Below are positions 27,648-36,918 of a DNA stretch of 64,000 bases, one piece after another (positions within the stretch are counted from its first letter, which is position 1; each line of letters opens with the position of its first letter). The notes under the pieces are model-generated. The model did no database searches, had not been told where the DNA came from, and was given only the letters and a program-made list of their open reading frames with translations. Both the position numbers and the translations under genes were made by a program. The stretch covers positions 62,001 to 126,000 of the forward strand of contig AGIG01000007.1 of the NCBI GenBank assembly GCA_000227525.2. Reading direction: 5' to 3'. Source of the DNA: a gamma proteobacterium HIMB30. GTDB lineage: Bacteria; Pseudomonadota; Gammaproteobacteria; Pseudomonadales; Litorivicinaceae.

Positions 27648-28708
27648 TACGCGACCCGCCCAAAACGAATTCGATAATTCACAAGTAGCGACGTACCCAA
27701 GAGGAAGAACAGAAGCAATCCCTGAAAGACCTGCGTACTGGCTGCCGGGATCCCTAACGAGAGTTGCGCAGCCTCACCGGCCAAATAAGACAAGGCCACC
27801 AGGAGCCCGGCCGGGATCACTGCCAGCGGATGAAGACGCGCAAGGAAGGCGACGATAATTGCGGTGAATCCATACGATGGGGAAATGTTCGGCACCAGTT
27901 GCCCAATATTTCCGGTGACTTCAACAACGCCAGCGAATCCACTCATGCCACCGCCAATCAACAAAGCCATCCAAACCGTCCGATCACGGTTATAACCGGC
28001 AAACTTAGCGGCAGACGTCGACAGGCCAGTGACACGCATTTCGAAGCCGAGATGCCAGCGTTTCACGACCCACGTACCTAACACTGCAAAAATCAGCGCG
28101 AACACAAATCCTAAATGGCCACGACCTGCCGAAAACAGCTTGGGTAAGGTGGCCGCATCGTGAAAAAGGCGGCTTTCGGGAAAGTTGAAACCCGTCGGAT
28201 CGCGCAAGGGTCCATGGACCATGACACTTAGCAAGAGAATCGCAACATAGGTCAGCATCAGTGAAACTAAAATCTCATTAGCGTTAAACCGAACCTTCAG
28301 AAATGCTGGAATTGCTCCCCATGCAAGACCACCGAGCGTTCCACCCAACAGAATCAAAGGCATCACCCAAAATCCATCGATGTTCCAGAAGGCCAGAGCG
28401 ACGGCACCCCCGCACAATCCGCCCATGACCAATTGACCCTCAGCGCCAATATTCCAGACTCCTGCTCGGAATCCCAAGGCAAGCGCGACGCCGATCGTAA
28501 TCAGCGGCGTTGCCTTTGCGAGTAATTCACTGACGCCATACACCGAGTTCAGTGGGCGAATGAAAATACGCTGCAAACTCGAGATCGGATCCAGTCCAAG
28601 CGACGCGAGTAACACAGACACCGTTGCAGCGGTCAGTAATAGCGCGATGAATACTGCAATCCACTCGTGATACCAACGGGTGACTGCTCGCGCCTCAATC
28701 ATGATCAT
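27647..28708 (-). CDS. Nucleoside-type ABC transporter permease (first subunit)
   Basis: This is a 353-residue permease with an N-terminal helix and the family region ATPLITIGVALALGFRAGVWNIGAEGQLVMG. It is the longer of the two unlike permeases typical of YufP/NupP-type nucleoside importers. It overlaps the ATPase gene by 4 bp (ATGA) and is coupled to the next permease. Confidence 0.91.
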   Translation of the reverse strand: MIMIEARAVTRWYHEWIAVFIALLLTAATVSVLLASLGLDPISSLQRIFIRPLNSVYGVSELLAKATPLITIGVALALGFRAGVWNIGAEGQLVMGGLCGGAVALAFWNIDGFWVMPLILLGGTLGGLAWGAIPAFLKVRFNANEILVSLMLTYVAILLLSVMVHGPLRDPTGFNFPESRLFHDAATLPKLFSAGRGHLGFVFALIFAVLGTWVVKRWHLGFEMRVTGLSTSAAKFAGYNRDRTVWMALLIGGGMSGFAGVVEVTGNIGQLVPNISPSYGFTAIIVAFLARLHPLAVIPAGLLVALSYLAGEAAQLSLGIPAASTQVFQGLLLFFLLGTSLLVNYRIRFGRVA

Positions 28709-30264
28709 GAGTCAATCTCCTGACCAAGCATCAGCGCACCTAAATGCTCCGGAGTCATCTCTTCGGTCGAGAAGGTGCGGCTTAGCCTGCCGTGACAAAT
28801 TGCACAAATGCGATCCGTCACCGACAGCAGTTCATCGATATCTTGGCTGATAAGAATAATCGACGCGCCCTGATCAGCCAGCTTCAGCAGCATCTGATGG
28901 ATAAATAGCTGTGCTTTCGCATCCACGCCCCACGTAGGGTTTGAAACGATAAAAACCTTGGGATTCCCGAGCAGCTCCCGACCAATGAGAAATTTTTGGA
29001 GATTTCCACCCGAAAGGCTCGATGCTTTTGCATTGACAGATGGTGTCCGTACGTCAAATGTTGCGATCACCTCTTCGGCAAATTCCTTCGCGGATGTGCC
29101 ACTGATTAGATGATTATTTTTTAAAATACCCCGCGTATGCCGCGCAGTGAGAATTACATTTTCCCATAAGGTCAAATCAGGAATTGCAGCGTGACCCAGT
29201 CGATTCTCAGGCGCTCCCAAGAGCCCTCTCAGTCGACGCTGCTCGACGTCCAAATGTGCGAGAGGTTCACCGTCAAGCACCATACTGTCTGGATTTGGCA
29301 AGGTCAGTTCACCCGTGAGCGCATCGAACAAGGTATCCTGGCCATTCCCCGATACACCCGAAATACCGAGAATCGATCCTGGTGCCACTGAAAGATAGAC
29401 GTCCGTTAAAACGACATTCCGTGTTGACTCCGGGTAGACATCACCCACTCGGACAGTGAAGCGTGCTTTTTGTGAGTGAGCTTCAGTCACTTGAGTGCGC
29501 TTGGTCTCATTCAACCGTTCACCGATCATCTTCTCACCGAGAGAACGGGTACTCTCTTGACGCGGATCGACGACGTCAACGACTTGACCGGCTCGCATCA
29601 ACGTTGCACGGTCGCAGAGTGCCCGAACCTCATCGAGCTTATGCGAAATGTAGATGATTGAACGACCCTCGTCAGACAAGCGATCCAATGTCGTAAACAG
29701 TTGTTCCGTTTCCTGCGGCGTAAGAACTGAAGTTGGCTCATCAAGGATCAATAATCGAGGGTCCTGCATGAGAACTCGAATTATTTCAACTCGTTGTCGT
29801 TCACCAGCACCCAAATCATGAATGCGCCGATCAAGCTCGACGTGCAACCGATACCGCTCACAAACCTCCAAGATCTCGGCAGCTAATGCCTCATCCGGAA
29901 ACCGTCCCTCAAGACCTAACGCAATGTTTTCCAGCACAGTTAATGCGTCGAACACGGCAAAATGCTGGAACACCATACCGACACCAGCCGACTTCGCATC
30001 ACTCGGGTTATTTGGAGAATATGAACTCGCTAAAAGTTCCATCGACCCTGCGTCAGGCTTCAGGATCCCATAGATCATTTTGACAAGGGTTGACTTTCCG
30101 GCGCCGTTCTCGCCAAGAAGCGCATGAATTTCGCCTGCATCAATCGACAGAGTCACGTCACGGTTTGCAGCAAAATCACCGAAAAACTTACTCAGTCCGC
30201 GCACACCAAGACATTGCTTCGATGAAGCTGATAAACGCTCTGCGATGGCGACCGATTCAGTCAA
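28705..30264 (-). CDS. Nucleoside-type ABC transporter ATPase with two nucleotide-binding domains
   Basis: This 519-residue tandem ATPase has a first domain with LLGENGAGKST, the GAGERQRVEI signature and LLILDEPTSVLTPQE. The second domain has a degenerate Walker A (SGVSGNGQDT), LSGGNLQK and a changed Walker B (IVSNPTWGVD). One active and one degenerate site is usual in sugar and nucleoside importers. It is the first gene of the operon; the start is a TTG with a weak ribosome site, so the true start may lie up to about 20 codons later. Confidence 0.91.
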   Translation of the reverse strand: MTESVAIAERLSASSKQCLGVRGLSKFFGDFAANRDVTLSIDAGEIHALLGENGAGKSTLVKMIYGILKPDAGSMELLASSYSPNNPSDAKSAGVGMVFQHFAVFDALTVLENIALGLEGRFPDEALAAEILEVCERYRLHVELDRRIHDLGAGERQRVEIIRVLMQDPRLLILDEPTSVLTPQETEQLFTTLDRLSDEGRSIIYISHKLDEVRALCDRATLMRAGQVVDVVDPRQESTRSLGEKMIGERLNETKRTQVTEAHSQKARFTVRVGDVYPESTRNVVLTDVYLSVAPGSILGISGVSGNGQDTLFDALTGELTLPNPDSMVLDGEPLAHLDVEQRRLRGLLGAPENRLGHAAIPDLTLWENVILTARHTRGILKNNHLISGTSAKEFAEEVIATFDVRTPSVNAKASSLSGGNLQKFLIGRELLGNPKVFIVSNPTWGVDAKAQLFIHQMLLKLADQGASIILISQDIDELLSVTDRICAICHGRLSRTFSTEEMTPEHLGALMLGQEIDS

Positions 30265-30327
30265 AGTAACAACTCGCTATAACATCAGCCGAAAAGAATA
30301 CATCATTCTTTCGGCCAAACCCACGGC

Positions 30328-31260
30328 TTAACTTGCGTTCGACTGAAAGAAGAAATACTCAGAACTGATGTTTTCGTGCAAACTGACCAGCCCTTGTTGA
30401 ATCCAATCCATATTTTGTGTCAATAGATCAGGTGTCAGTCGCTCAAGATCAAGCGCTTCGAGCCCTCCAACAATACCCTTGATCAAGTCAGGTGAAACAC
30501 GCTGATGAGGGAGATCACCCAACAATTGCCCGGCACGATCTAAAGCTGATGCCATTGATTGCGGAAATTTGGTATCTCGCAATACAAAATCCAGTACATC
30601 ACTGCCACGGATCCGATTCCGAGCGCTATGCCGATAAAGTTCGACCCCTCCGAGTGCTGACAACAAATTTTGCCATCCGATCGCTTCATAACTGGTCCAT
30701 CGAGTGGATGCGCCGGGAACCATTTGCGTGACCCGCGGGTCGACCAGGCGAGATACCATGTCCGCGTGTTCTAAGCGGTCTCCGAGGCGCAAAAAAAGCC
30801 AACCCAAATCTCGCGCTTGACTTGCCATCAAACAGCCATGCCAGAGCCGACAGCTCGAGATCACTTGTTTCAGTAAGCGAATACGTGATGATCGATCAAA
30901 ACTTGCAAACGATTGACGCTCAATCAATCCGTGTAGTTCGTTCAATGCAACCCAAGCATCTTTTGGAATCAAATCGCGTGTGACACGCGCATTCTCTCGA
31001 GCAGCCGCAATCGATGCACGAATTGATCCTGAATGCTCCAGACCGAGCACTAATTGTTCCATGACCTCTGCTTCAGAAATCCCAGGGTTCGAGTCACCCG
31101 ATCCAAAAACCTGCATTAACGATTCCCAATCGTAAGGAACCCCATCAGGCAAATCCAAAATTGTGTCAGATGCAGCGATCGCCAACCGCGCGGTTGCCTC
31201 TGCTCGTTCCACATAGCGGGAAAGCCAATACAGATGTTCAGCTACTCGCGCCAGCATCAA
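30328..31260 (-). CDS. Alpha-E domain protein (DUF403)
   Basis: This is a 310-residue, mainly alpha-helical protein opening with ARVAEHLYWLSRYVERAEATARL, the hallmark of the alpha-E family. In many bacteria it is encoded next to a circularly permuted ATP-grasp enzyme, and the pair is thought to act on a peptide or amino acid substrate not yet defined. Here it overlaps the ATP-grasp gene by 4 bp. Neither a transglutaminase-like protein nor a protease partner lies next to the pair. Confidence 0.88.
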   Translation of the reverse strand: MMLARVAEHLYWLSRYVERAEATARLAIAASDTILDLPDGVPYDWESLMQVFGSGDSNPGISEAEVMEQLVLGLEHSGSIRASIAAARENARVTRDLIPKDAWVALNELHGLIERQSFASFDRSSRIRLLKQVISSCRLWHGCLMASQARDLGWLFLRLGDRLEHADMVSRLVDPRVTQMVPGASTRWTSYEAIGWQNLLSALGGVELYRHSARNRIRGSDVLDFVLRDTKFPQSMASALDRAGQLLGDLPHQRVSPDLIKGIVGGLEALDLERLTPDLLTQNMDWIQQGLVSLHENISSEYFFFQSNAS

Positions 31261-32729
31261 TCATGTGCCTCATCTGCAACAACCCAAAAATCTTTGGATC
31301 CACCGCCTTGGGAGGAATTCACAACCAGTGACCCTTCCTGTAACGCCACCCGACAAAGCCCACCAGTTGAGCACCACTGCTCGGAGCTTTGCAGAACAAA
31401 AGGACGCAAATCGACATGTCGGGGCGCTAAATCCCCATCATTCGTGACTGTTAACGTGGTCGAAATTGAAAGAGTCGGCTGAGCCACCCATACCCGTGGA
31501 TTCTCCAGAATCTCAGCGCGACGAGTCACTAAAGCCTCATCCGTTGCATGCGGACCAACCATGATTCCGTAGCCACCAGACGCATCAGCCGGCTTCACCA
31601 CAAGTTCATCTAAATGGTCAAGCACATAGGCCCGCTGCTCAGGATCTGAACAGATGTATGTCGGAACATTATCAAGTAGCGGCTCTTCATTCAGGTAGTA
31701 TCGAATAACCTCGGGAACATAGGCATACAGGACTTTATCGTCAGCGACTCCGCTTCCCGGAGCATTGGCAATCGATACCTTTCCGGCTCTCCAAGCGCGC
31801 ATCAAACCAGGGACGCCAAGGACAGAGTCTGGATTTAATACATCGGGATCTAGGAACGTGTCGTCGATTCGACGATAAATAACATCGACTCGACTGACTC
31901 CTTCGACCGCCTTCATGTAGACGCAGTTATCGGAATCAACGAATAGATCGGAACCTTGAACAAGCTCCGCGCCAATCTGCTGAGCCAGATAACTATGCTC
32001 AAAATACGCCGAATTATAGATCCCAGGGGTCAACACAACGATCACGGGGTGGTCGACAGGTCTTGGTGATAACGCATTCAGCATATCGAGGAGATCGGAT
32101 GCATATTGGCTGACTGGAAGAATCTGATGATGCCTGAAAAGCTCTGGATAGATCTGCTTCATCACAGACCGATTCTCCAGCATGTAAGACACACCACTCG
32201 GCACTCGAAGATTATCTTCAAGAACGAACAATTGTCCTGATCGATCTCTGACCAAATCTGAACCACAAATATGGGCCCACGTATCAAAAGGCGGCTCTAT
32301 GCCAGATGCCAATTCAATAAAATGTGGGCTCGCCGTCACCAATTCGGTAGGAACAATCCCATCGTGAAGGATTGCTTGCTCGTTGTAGATATCGTTCAGG
32401 AATAGATTGAGTGCCTTCAATCGTTGCTTCAGGCCTTGCTCCGTCTGATTCCACTCCGAGGCCCGCATCACACGAGGAACGAGATCCAGTGGCCATGAGC
32501 GATCAATATTCATGCTATCGGAATACACCAGAAACGAAATGCCCTGACTTTTGATCGCAGCTTCAAGGGCTGCTCGTTTTTCTGACAGTACTTGAGGCGA
32601 GAGCTGTTTTAAAAAGTTGAGTAAACTCTCGGCCCCGGGGCGCGCCTGCCCATCAGCTTTGATAAGCTCATCAAAGAATTGTCCGGCCGCAATTTCTGGG
32701 GTGACTTGGATCACGATCCATTTGTCCAA
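31257..32729 (-). CDS. Circularly permuted ATP-grasp type 2 protein (DUF404/DUF407)
   Basis: This 490-residue protein has the expected order of motifs: VLEDNLRVPSGVSYMLENR near the first third, the IVVLTPGIYNSAYFEHSYLAQQ segment, and VVKPADASGGYGIMVGP in the ATP-binding region. ATP-grasp enzymes form amide-type bonds through an acyl-phosphate. The start is uncertain: the longest form begins at a TTG at 32729 and lacks a good ribosome site. It diverges from yaaA. Confidence 0.88.
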   Translation of the reverse strand: MDKWIVIQVTPEIAAGQFFDELIKADGQARPGAESLLNFLKQLSPQVLSEKRAALEAAIKSQGISFLVYSDSMNIDRSWPLDLVPRVMRASEWNQTEQGLKQRLKALNLFLNDIYNEQAILHDGIVPTELVTASPHFIELASGIEPPFDTWAHICGSDLVRDRSGQLFVLEDNLRVPSGVSYMLENRSVMKQIYPELFRHHQILPVSQYASDLLDMLNALSPRPVDHPVIVVLTPGIYNSAYFEHSYLAQQIGAELVQGSDLFVDSDNCVYMKAVEGVSRVDVIYRRIDDTFLDPDVLNPDSVLGVPGLMRAWRAGKVSIANAPGSGVADDKVLYAYVPEVIRYYLNEEPLLDNVPTYICSDPEQRAYVLDHLDELVVKPADASGGYGIMVGPHATDEALVTRRAEILENPRVWVAQPTLSISTTLTVTNDGDLAPRHVDLRPFVLQSSEQWCSTGGLCRVALQEGSLVVNSSQGGGSKDFWVVADEAHD

Positions 32730-32789
32730 ATATTGAATCTAGGTGTAGTGTCCGGCTTCATCTGTATCGACGCAAGAGGAAGAGAATCA

Positions 32790-33560
32790 ATGTTCGCAAT
32801 TTTATCGCCAGCCAAATCACTCAACACGGATTTGACCGCGGAACGCTCGAGGATCACATCGCCTCAATTCCTCAAACAAGCGGCACAGCTTGCTGAGATG
32901 ATGCGTGGCTACAGCCCTTCTGATCTCGCGGTGCTAATGAAACTATCTGATAAACTCTCAGCCCTCAATGCCGCACGATTCGAGGAATGGAACATCGATC
33001 ATCAATCGAATGATCTGCTGCCGGCAATCGATGCATTCAATGGCGACGTCTACCAGGGACTCGACGTTCAAACGCTGGACAATGCTGCGCTTGACCGACT
33101 CTCTGAACGTGTTCGAATCCTGTCTGGCCTGTACGGACTTTTGAGACCGTTCGACGCGATGCGGCCGTATCGCCTGGAAATGGGTACAAAACTTAAGGGG
33201 CAGGCTGTGCAATCATTGCCGGATTTCTGGAAGGTCCAAGTGACTGAAAGCCTGAATGAATTGTTAGAGGGAAGACCTCTGGTGAATTTGGCGAGTAACG
33301 AGTATGCGGCTGCTGTGGACTTTAAGTCGGTTAATGGCGCTGTGATTTCTCCGGTCTTTAAAGACCGCAAGAATGGTGAGTACAAAATCATTAGTTTTTA
33401 TGCGAAGCGAGCTCGGGGTTTGATGGCGCGGTTTATGGTCGAATCAGACGCGAGGACGATGGATGACTTAAGGCAATTCGATTACAACGGCTATCGATAT
33501 TCCGAGTCGCTTTCAAAAGATAACGCACCATGTTTTATTCGTGATCCGGAAACACATTGA
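32790..33560 (+). CDS. yaaA: YaaA, peroxide stress protein (DUF328)
   Basis: This is a 256-residue protein starting MFAILSPAKSLN, the invariant opening of YaaA, and containing LSGLYGLLRPFD and LASNEYAAAVD. In E. coli, YaaA limits free intracellular iron during hydrogen peroxide stress and has a DNA-binding fold. The ATG at 32790 has AGAGGAAGAG upstream; an in-frame extension to 32679 lies in the promoter region and is rejected. It is followed by a TTG-started gene that overlaps its stop. Confidence 0.94.
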   Translation: MFAILSPAKSLNTDLTAERSRITSPQFLKQAAQLAEMMRGYSPSDLAVLMKLSDKLSALNAARFEEWNIDHQSNDLLPAIDAFNGDVYQGLDVQTLDNAALDRLSERVRILSGLYGLLRPFDAMRPYRLEMGTKLKGQAVQSLPDFWKVQVTESLNELLEGRPLVNLASNEYAAAVDFKSVNGAVISPVFKDRKNGEYKIISFYAKRARGLMARFMVESDARTMDDLRQFDYNGYRYSESLSKDNAPCFIRDPETH

Positions 33561-34015
33561 GCGTCCACACACCAGACTCAGTCATCGCGCCGTGGCTCGA
33601 GTCGGTCCAGCCTCACACCTTGTGGGTCATTGGAGAGACGACGCCACCGGTCGTGACCGACTATCAACAATACAGCAGTAACTCAGTAACCACGCTGTCT
33701 CCCAAAGAGATCAGCTCTACTCGCCAACTCCCGCAAGCAGCTCTCATTGCGAAACCCTTAACTTCAACGGACGGGCTATTAGTTGCTGGACAACTGAGGA
33801 ATCTGTTGATCTCCAACATTCTGTGTTTTGTGCATGTCTCCATCCCTCAAGATTCACTCTACGCGCTCGCTTTTAAGCGTGGTGAAGAATGTCGGGAAAA
33901 AGGGAATGCTCTCTTGAGTTTTCACTATTCGCTCGCCACTTATAACCACACACGCGTCTGGAACAACCCTAAATTCTGGGCAAACCCCGAAAATTGGAAT
34001 AAATATTGGTGGTGA
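33557..34015 (+). CDS. DUF6231-like protein
   Basis: This 152-residue soluble protein ends in a run rich in Trp and Asn (WANPENWNKYWW) which I associate with DUF6231, a gammaproteobacterial family of unknown function. That assignment is from memory of the C-terminal motif and is moderate. The start appears to be a TTG that overlaps the yaaA stop by 4 bp, with CCGGAA upstream. It forms a run with yaaA and the M16 protease gene (1-bp gap). Confidence 0.7.
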   Translation: MSVHTPDSVIAPWLESVQPHTLWVIGETTPPVVTDYQQYSSNSVTTLSPKEISSTRQLPQAALIAKPLTSTDGLLVAGQLRNLLISNILCFVHVSIPQDSLYALAFKRGEECREKGNALLSFHYSLATYNHTRVWNNPKFWANPENWNKYWW

Positions 34016-34016
34016 C

Positions 34017-36746
34017 ATGCGACTGTTTGCAGCCGTTTTAATCTGTATTTCAACCTCAATCCAGGCATCCATAGAAGCTCCCGGACTCAGTGATCGTGAC
34101 TATCGATTCCTGTCACTGCCCAACGCCTTGAAGGTCTTGTTAATTTCCGATCCAACAACTGACAAGGCCGCCGCCTCGATGGATGTTTTCGTCGGAACCA
34201 ATAACGACCCAGCAAACTTTCCAGGTCTTGCGCATTTCCTCGAACACATGCTGTTTCTCGGAACGGATCGCTACCCTGAGGCTGGCGAATATCAGCAGTT
34301 TATTTCGGACCAGGCTGGCTCGCACAATGCTTTCACGGCGCCTGAGCATACCAATTACTTTTTTTCCTTGAATCCAAAAGCACTCGAGCCAGCACTCGAT
34401 CGCTTCAGTCGTTTCTTTATCGCACCGACGCTTGATCCAGCGTACGTTGATCGCGAAGTCAATGCGGTTCATTCGGAATATCAATCGAAACTTCGAGACC
34501 CTGCACGTCTGAGTTTTGAGGCAACAAAACAAGGATTAAATCCATCTCACCCGTTTTCACGATTTGGGGCAGGAAACTTAAGTACGCTAAAAAAACCGGG
34601 GCTGTTGGATGCGTTGAAACGTTTTTACACCAATGAATATTCAGCCAACCGGATGGCACTCGTTGTTCTGGGCGAGGAGTCACTCGACACACTCGAGCAA
34701 TTGGTGCGCGATCGATTTACCGAGATACCCAATCGACAACTCCCGTCAAGTGTGACCGAGCTCTCACTGTTTGATATGGAGCGCCTCCCGTTTGTGGTGC
34801 AATCCAAGCCAGCAACAGAATCGAGGCGGCTCACGCTTTTATTCCCGGTTCCTGACACGGATGCGTTTATCGATCGGGATCCGCTTCGATATATCGGTCA
34901 TCTGCTGGGTCACGAAAGTGAAGGCAGTCTTCTCGCACACCTCAAATCGAAAGGCTATGCCAATGGCCTCTCAGCCGGTGAAAGTCTTGGGATGACAGAA
35001 AGTCGCTCGTTTTCAATCAGCATCAGCCTGACGCCCGAGGGCTTTGCAAACCGCGACGAAATCATCGCCGAGATATTCAAGACCATTCGACTGATCGAGA
35101 CACAAGGCATTGACCGCTGGCGGTTCGATGAGCTGAAAGTCGTTTCTGATGCAAATTTCAAATTCGAAGAGGAGTCAGATCCACAGAATGTAGTGACCTA
35201 TTTGTCGCAAAAACTGCATTCGGTCCCTCCTCAACAGTTGTTTACCCGTGGCCGCCTACTCAAGCAATTCGACGGCCTTCTGATCAAGGATATGCTGAGC
35301 TGGTTGACCCCTGAACGCATGTTAGTCCGAGTGACTGCGCCTGAAATCGAACCCACGGAAACAACGACATACTACCCGACATCGATTCATCGATTTGGAT
35401 TGGGCGAGCAACGTCTCAAAGCATTCAAGAGCGCTCGCACTGAAATCAGCGATATTGTTCGACTTCCTGAGCCAAATCCGTTCATCCAAACACCCGACGC
35501 TCCACTACCTCCCACACGTAAAGCCACTATCGAAACACAACCACGCGTCCTGTTTTTATCAGAAGGATCGCTCGGTTATGTGCTCAGTGAAAATCGCTTC
35601 TCCCAGCCAAAAAGTGATCTCTACATCCGGCTGAGGACGCCTCTGGCGTCGAATTCACCTGAAGCATCGATCATGAGTGATCTACTCGCAGATGCGATGA
35701 ATGAGCATCTCAACAGCCTCAGTTACGCTGCAGCATTGGCGGGTGCGGGTTTCTCTGCGCAAGCCTCACAATCGGGGATCACACTGCAATTCTCTGGATA
35801 TCACCAGTCAGTCATTCCCCTGGTCAACCAAGTTCTCGATCGTCTCCCCATTCCATTGATCGATGAATCAACCTGGTCACGGCTCCGACAGTTGAAATCG
35901 CAAGAACTTGCGCGGGTTCAGGCAACCCGGCCTTCAGGTCGCCTGTTTGATGAAATGACTGCCGAGCTGATGCCACTGGCATATTCAAGCGCTGAGCTGA
36001 ACGAGGCCTTCGCCAGTATTGATCGACAGACATTCCATCAATACCAAAAAGCATTTTTCGCAGGGTTCTCAAGCGAACTGTTTTTACACGGTCCTGTGTC
36101 TCGAGACGAGGGCAAAGCACTTCTCGAATCCTGGGTCAAACAATTACCGATCGACGAGTCGACACCGACAGTGCAAATAACAACCAATCCGTGGCCTGGT
36201 GAACGCGCTCGATCTTACCAATATAACCACCCAGACCAGGCCGCCACGGTGCTATATATTGATGGGAACACCGATCCCGAATCTCGAATTTTAAATCGGC
36301 TTGCCGGCAACATCATCGAGGCTCCGTTTTATACTCGTTTGAGGACAGAACAACAACTCGGATATCTCACATTCGCGACTGCTTTTCCGCTCTATAACAC
36401 GCCGATCTTAACCGGTGCGATCCAATCACCCACGGCCGATCCAGATGAATTAGTGAGCGCAATTCAAAAAGAATTTGAAGGCTTTGCAGCGATGGTTGAA
36501 GAGATGCCGAACGAACAATTTGAAAGCCAACGACTGAGCCTTCTCGATCAGTTGTTGAACCCACCGTCGACCCAAAGCGAACTTTCAAACGCAATTTGGA
36601 GCGCCATCGGCTTACGCCGCCCATTCAGTGACCGAATGGAACAAGTCACAATCCTCCAAGCATTGACCAAAGAACAGTTCGTCAACTACTTGGAACAGCG
36701 AATCCAGAATCCAGTCGTCTTAAAGGCTTTCAGAACAGATGATTAG
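34017..36746 (+). CDS. M16 family zinc protease (pitrilysin-like), exported
   Basis: This is a 909-residue protease with a short signal peptide (about 1-18). The inverted zinc motif HxxEH is His73-Phe-Leu-Glu76-His77, and a likely third ligand is Glu154 in AVHSEYQ. The length and the GAGNLSTL and TRLRTEQQLGYLTFA regions match protease III/insulysin enzymes with an active N-half and an inactive C-half. It probably degrades peptides in the periplasm. It follows the DUF6231-like gene by 1 bp. Confidence 0.93.
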   Translation: MRLFAAVLICISTSIQASIEAPGLSDRDYRFLSLPNALKVLLISDPTTDKAAASMDVFVGTNNDPANFPGLAHFLEHMLFLGTDRYPEAGEYQQFISDQAGSHNAFTAPEHTNYFFSLNPKALEPALDRFSRFFIAPTLDPAYVDREVNAVHSEYQSKLRDPARLSFEATKQGLNPSHPFSRFGAGNLSTLKKPGLLDALKRFYTNEYSANRMALVVLGEESLDTLEQLVRDRFTEIPNRQLPSSVTELSLFDMERLPFVVQSKPATESRRLTLLFPVPDTDAFIDRDPLRYIGHLLGHESEGSLLAHLKSKGYANGLSAGESLGMTESRSFSISISLTPEGFANRDEIIAEIFKTIRLIETQGIDRWRFDELKVVSDANFKFEEESDPQNVVTYLSQKLHSVPPQQLFTRGRLLKQFDGLLIKDMLSWLTPERMLVRVTAPEIEPTETTTYYPTSIHRFGLGEQRLKAFKSARTEISDIVRLPEPNPFIQTPDAPLPPTRKATIETQPRVLFLSEGSLGYVLSENRFSQPKSDLYIRLRTPLASNSPEASIMSDLLADAMNEHLNSLSYAAALAGAGFSAQASQSGITLQFSGYHQSVIPLVNQVLDRLPIPLIDESTWSRLRQLKSQELARVQATRPSGRLFDEMTAELMPLAYSSAELNEAFASIDRQTFHQYQKAFFAGFSSELFLHGPVSRDEGKALLESWVKQLPIDESTPTVQITTNPWPGERARSYQYNHPDQAATVLYIDGNTDPESRILNRLAGNIIEAPFYTRLRTEQQLGYLTFATAFPLYNTPILTGAIQSPTADPDELVSAIQKEFEGFAAMVEEMPNEQFESQRLSLLDQLLNPPSTQSELSNAIWSAIGLRRPFSDRMEQVTILQALTKEQFVNYLEQRIQNPVVLKAFRTDD

Positions 36747-36918
36747 GTGCTGTTGCAGGATAGATCTTTAACTCAACGCATGACTGCACCCACGAGGCCC
36801 CAGTGGTTCATGACGGTGACGCATGGAGGGTGATCCGTCACGAATCACCAGAAGATAGTTATTCAGATACCAGTGCATTCATAGCAATCGTGTGGTCGAT
36901 CGACGCGAAAACCGACAG

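Noticed and set aside
36747-36918. A gene or structured element between the M16 protease and sbcB stop codons
   Set aside because: No frame with a ribosome site is seen; short dyads such as GGTGAT...ATCACC are within what chance allows.
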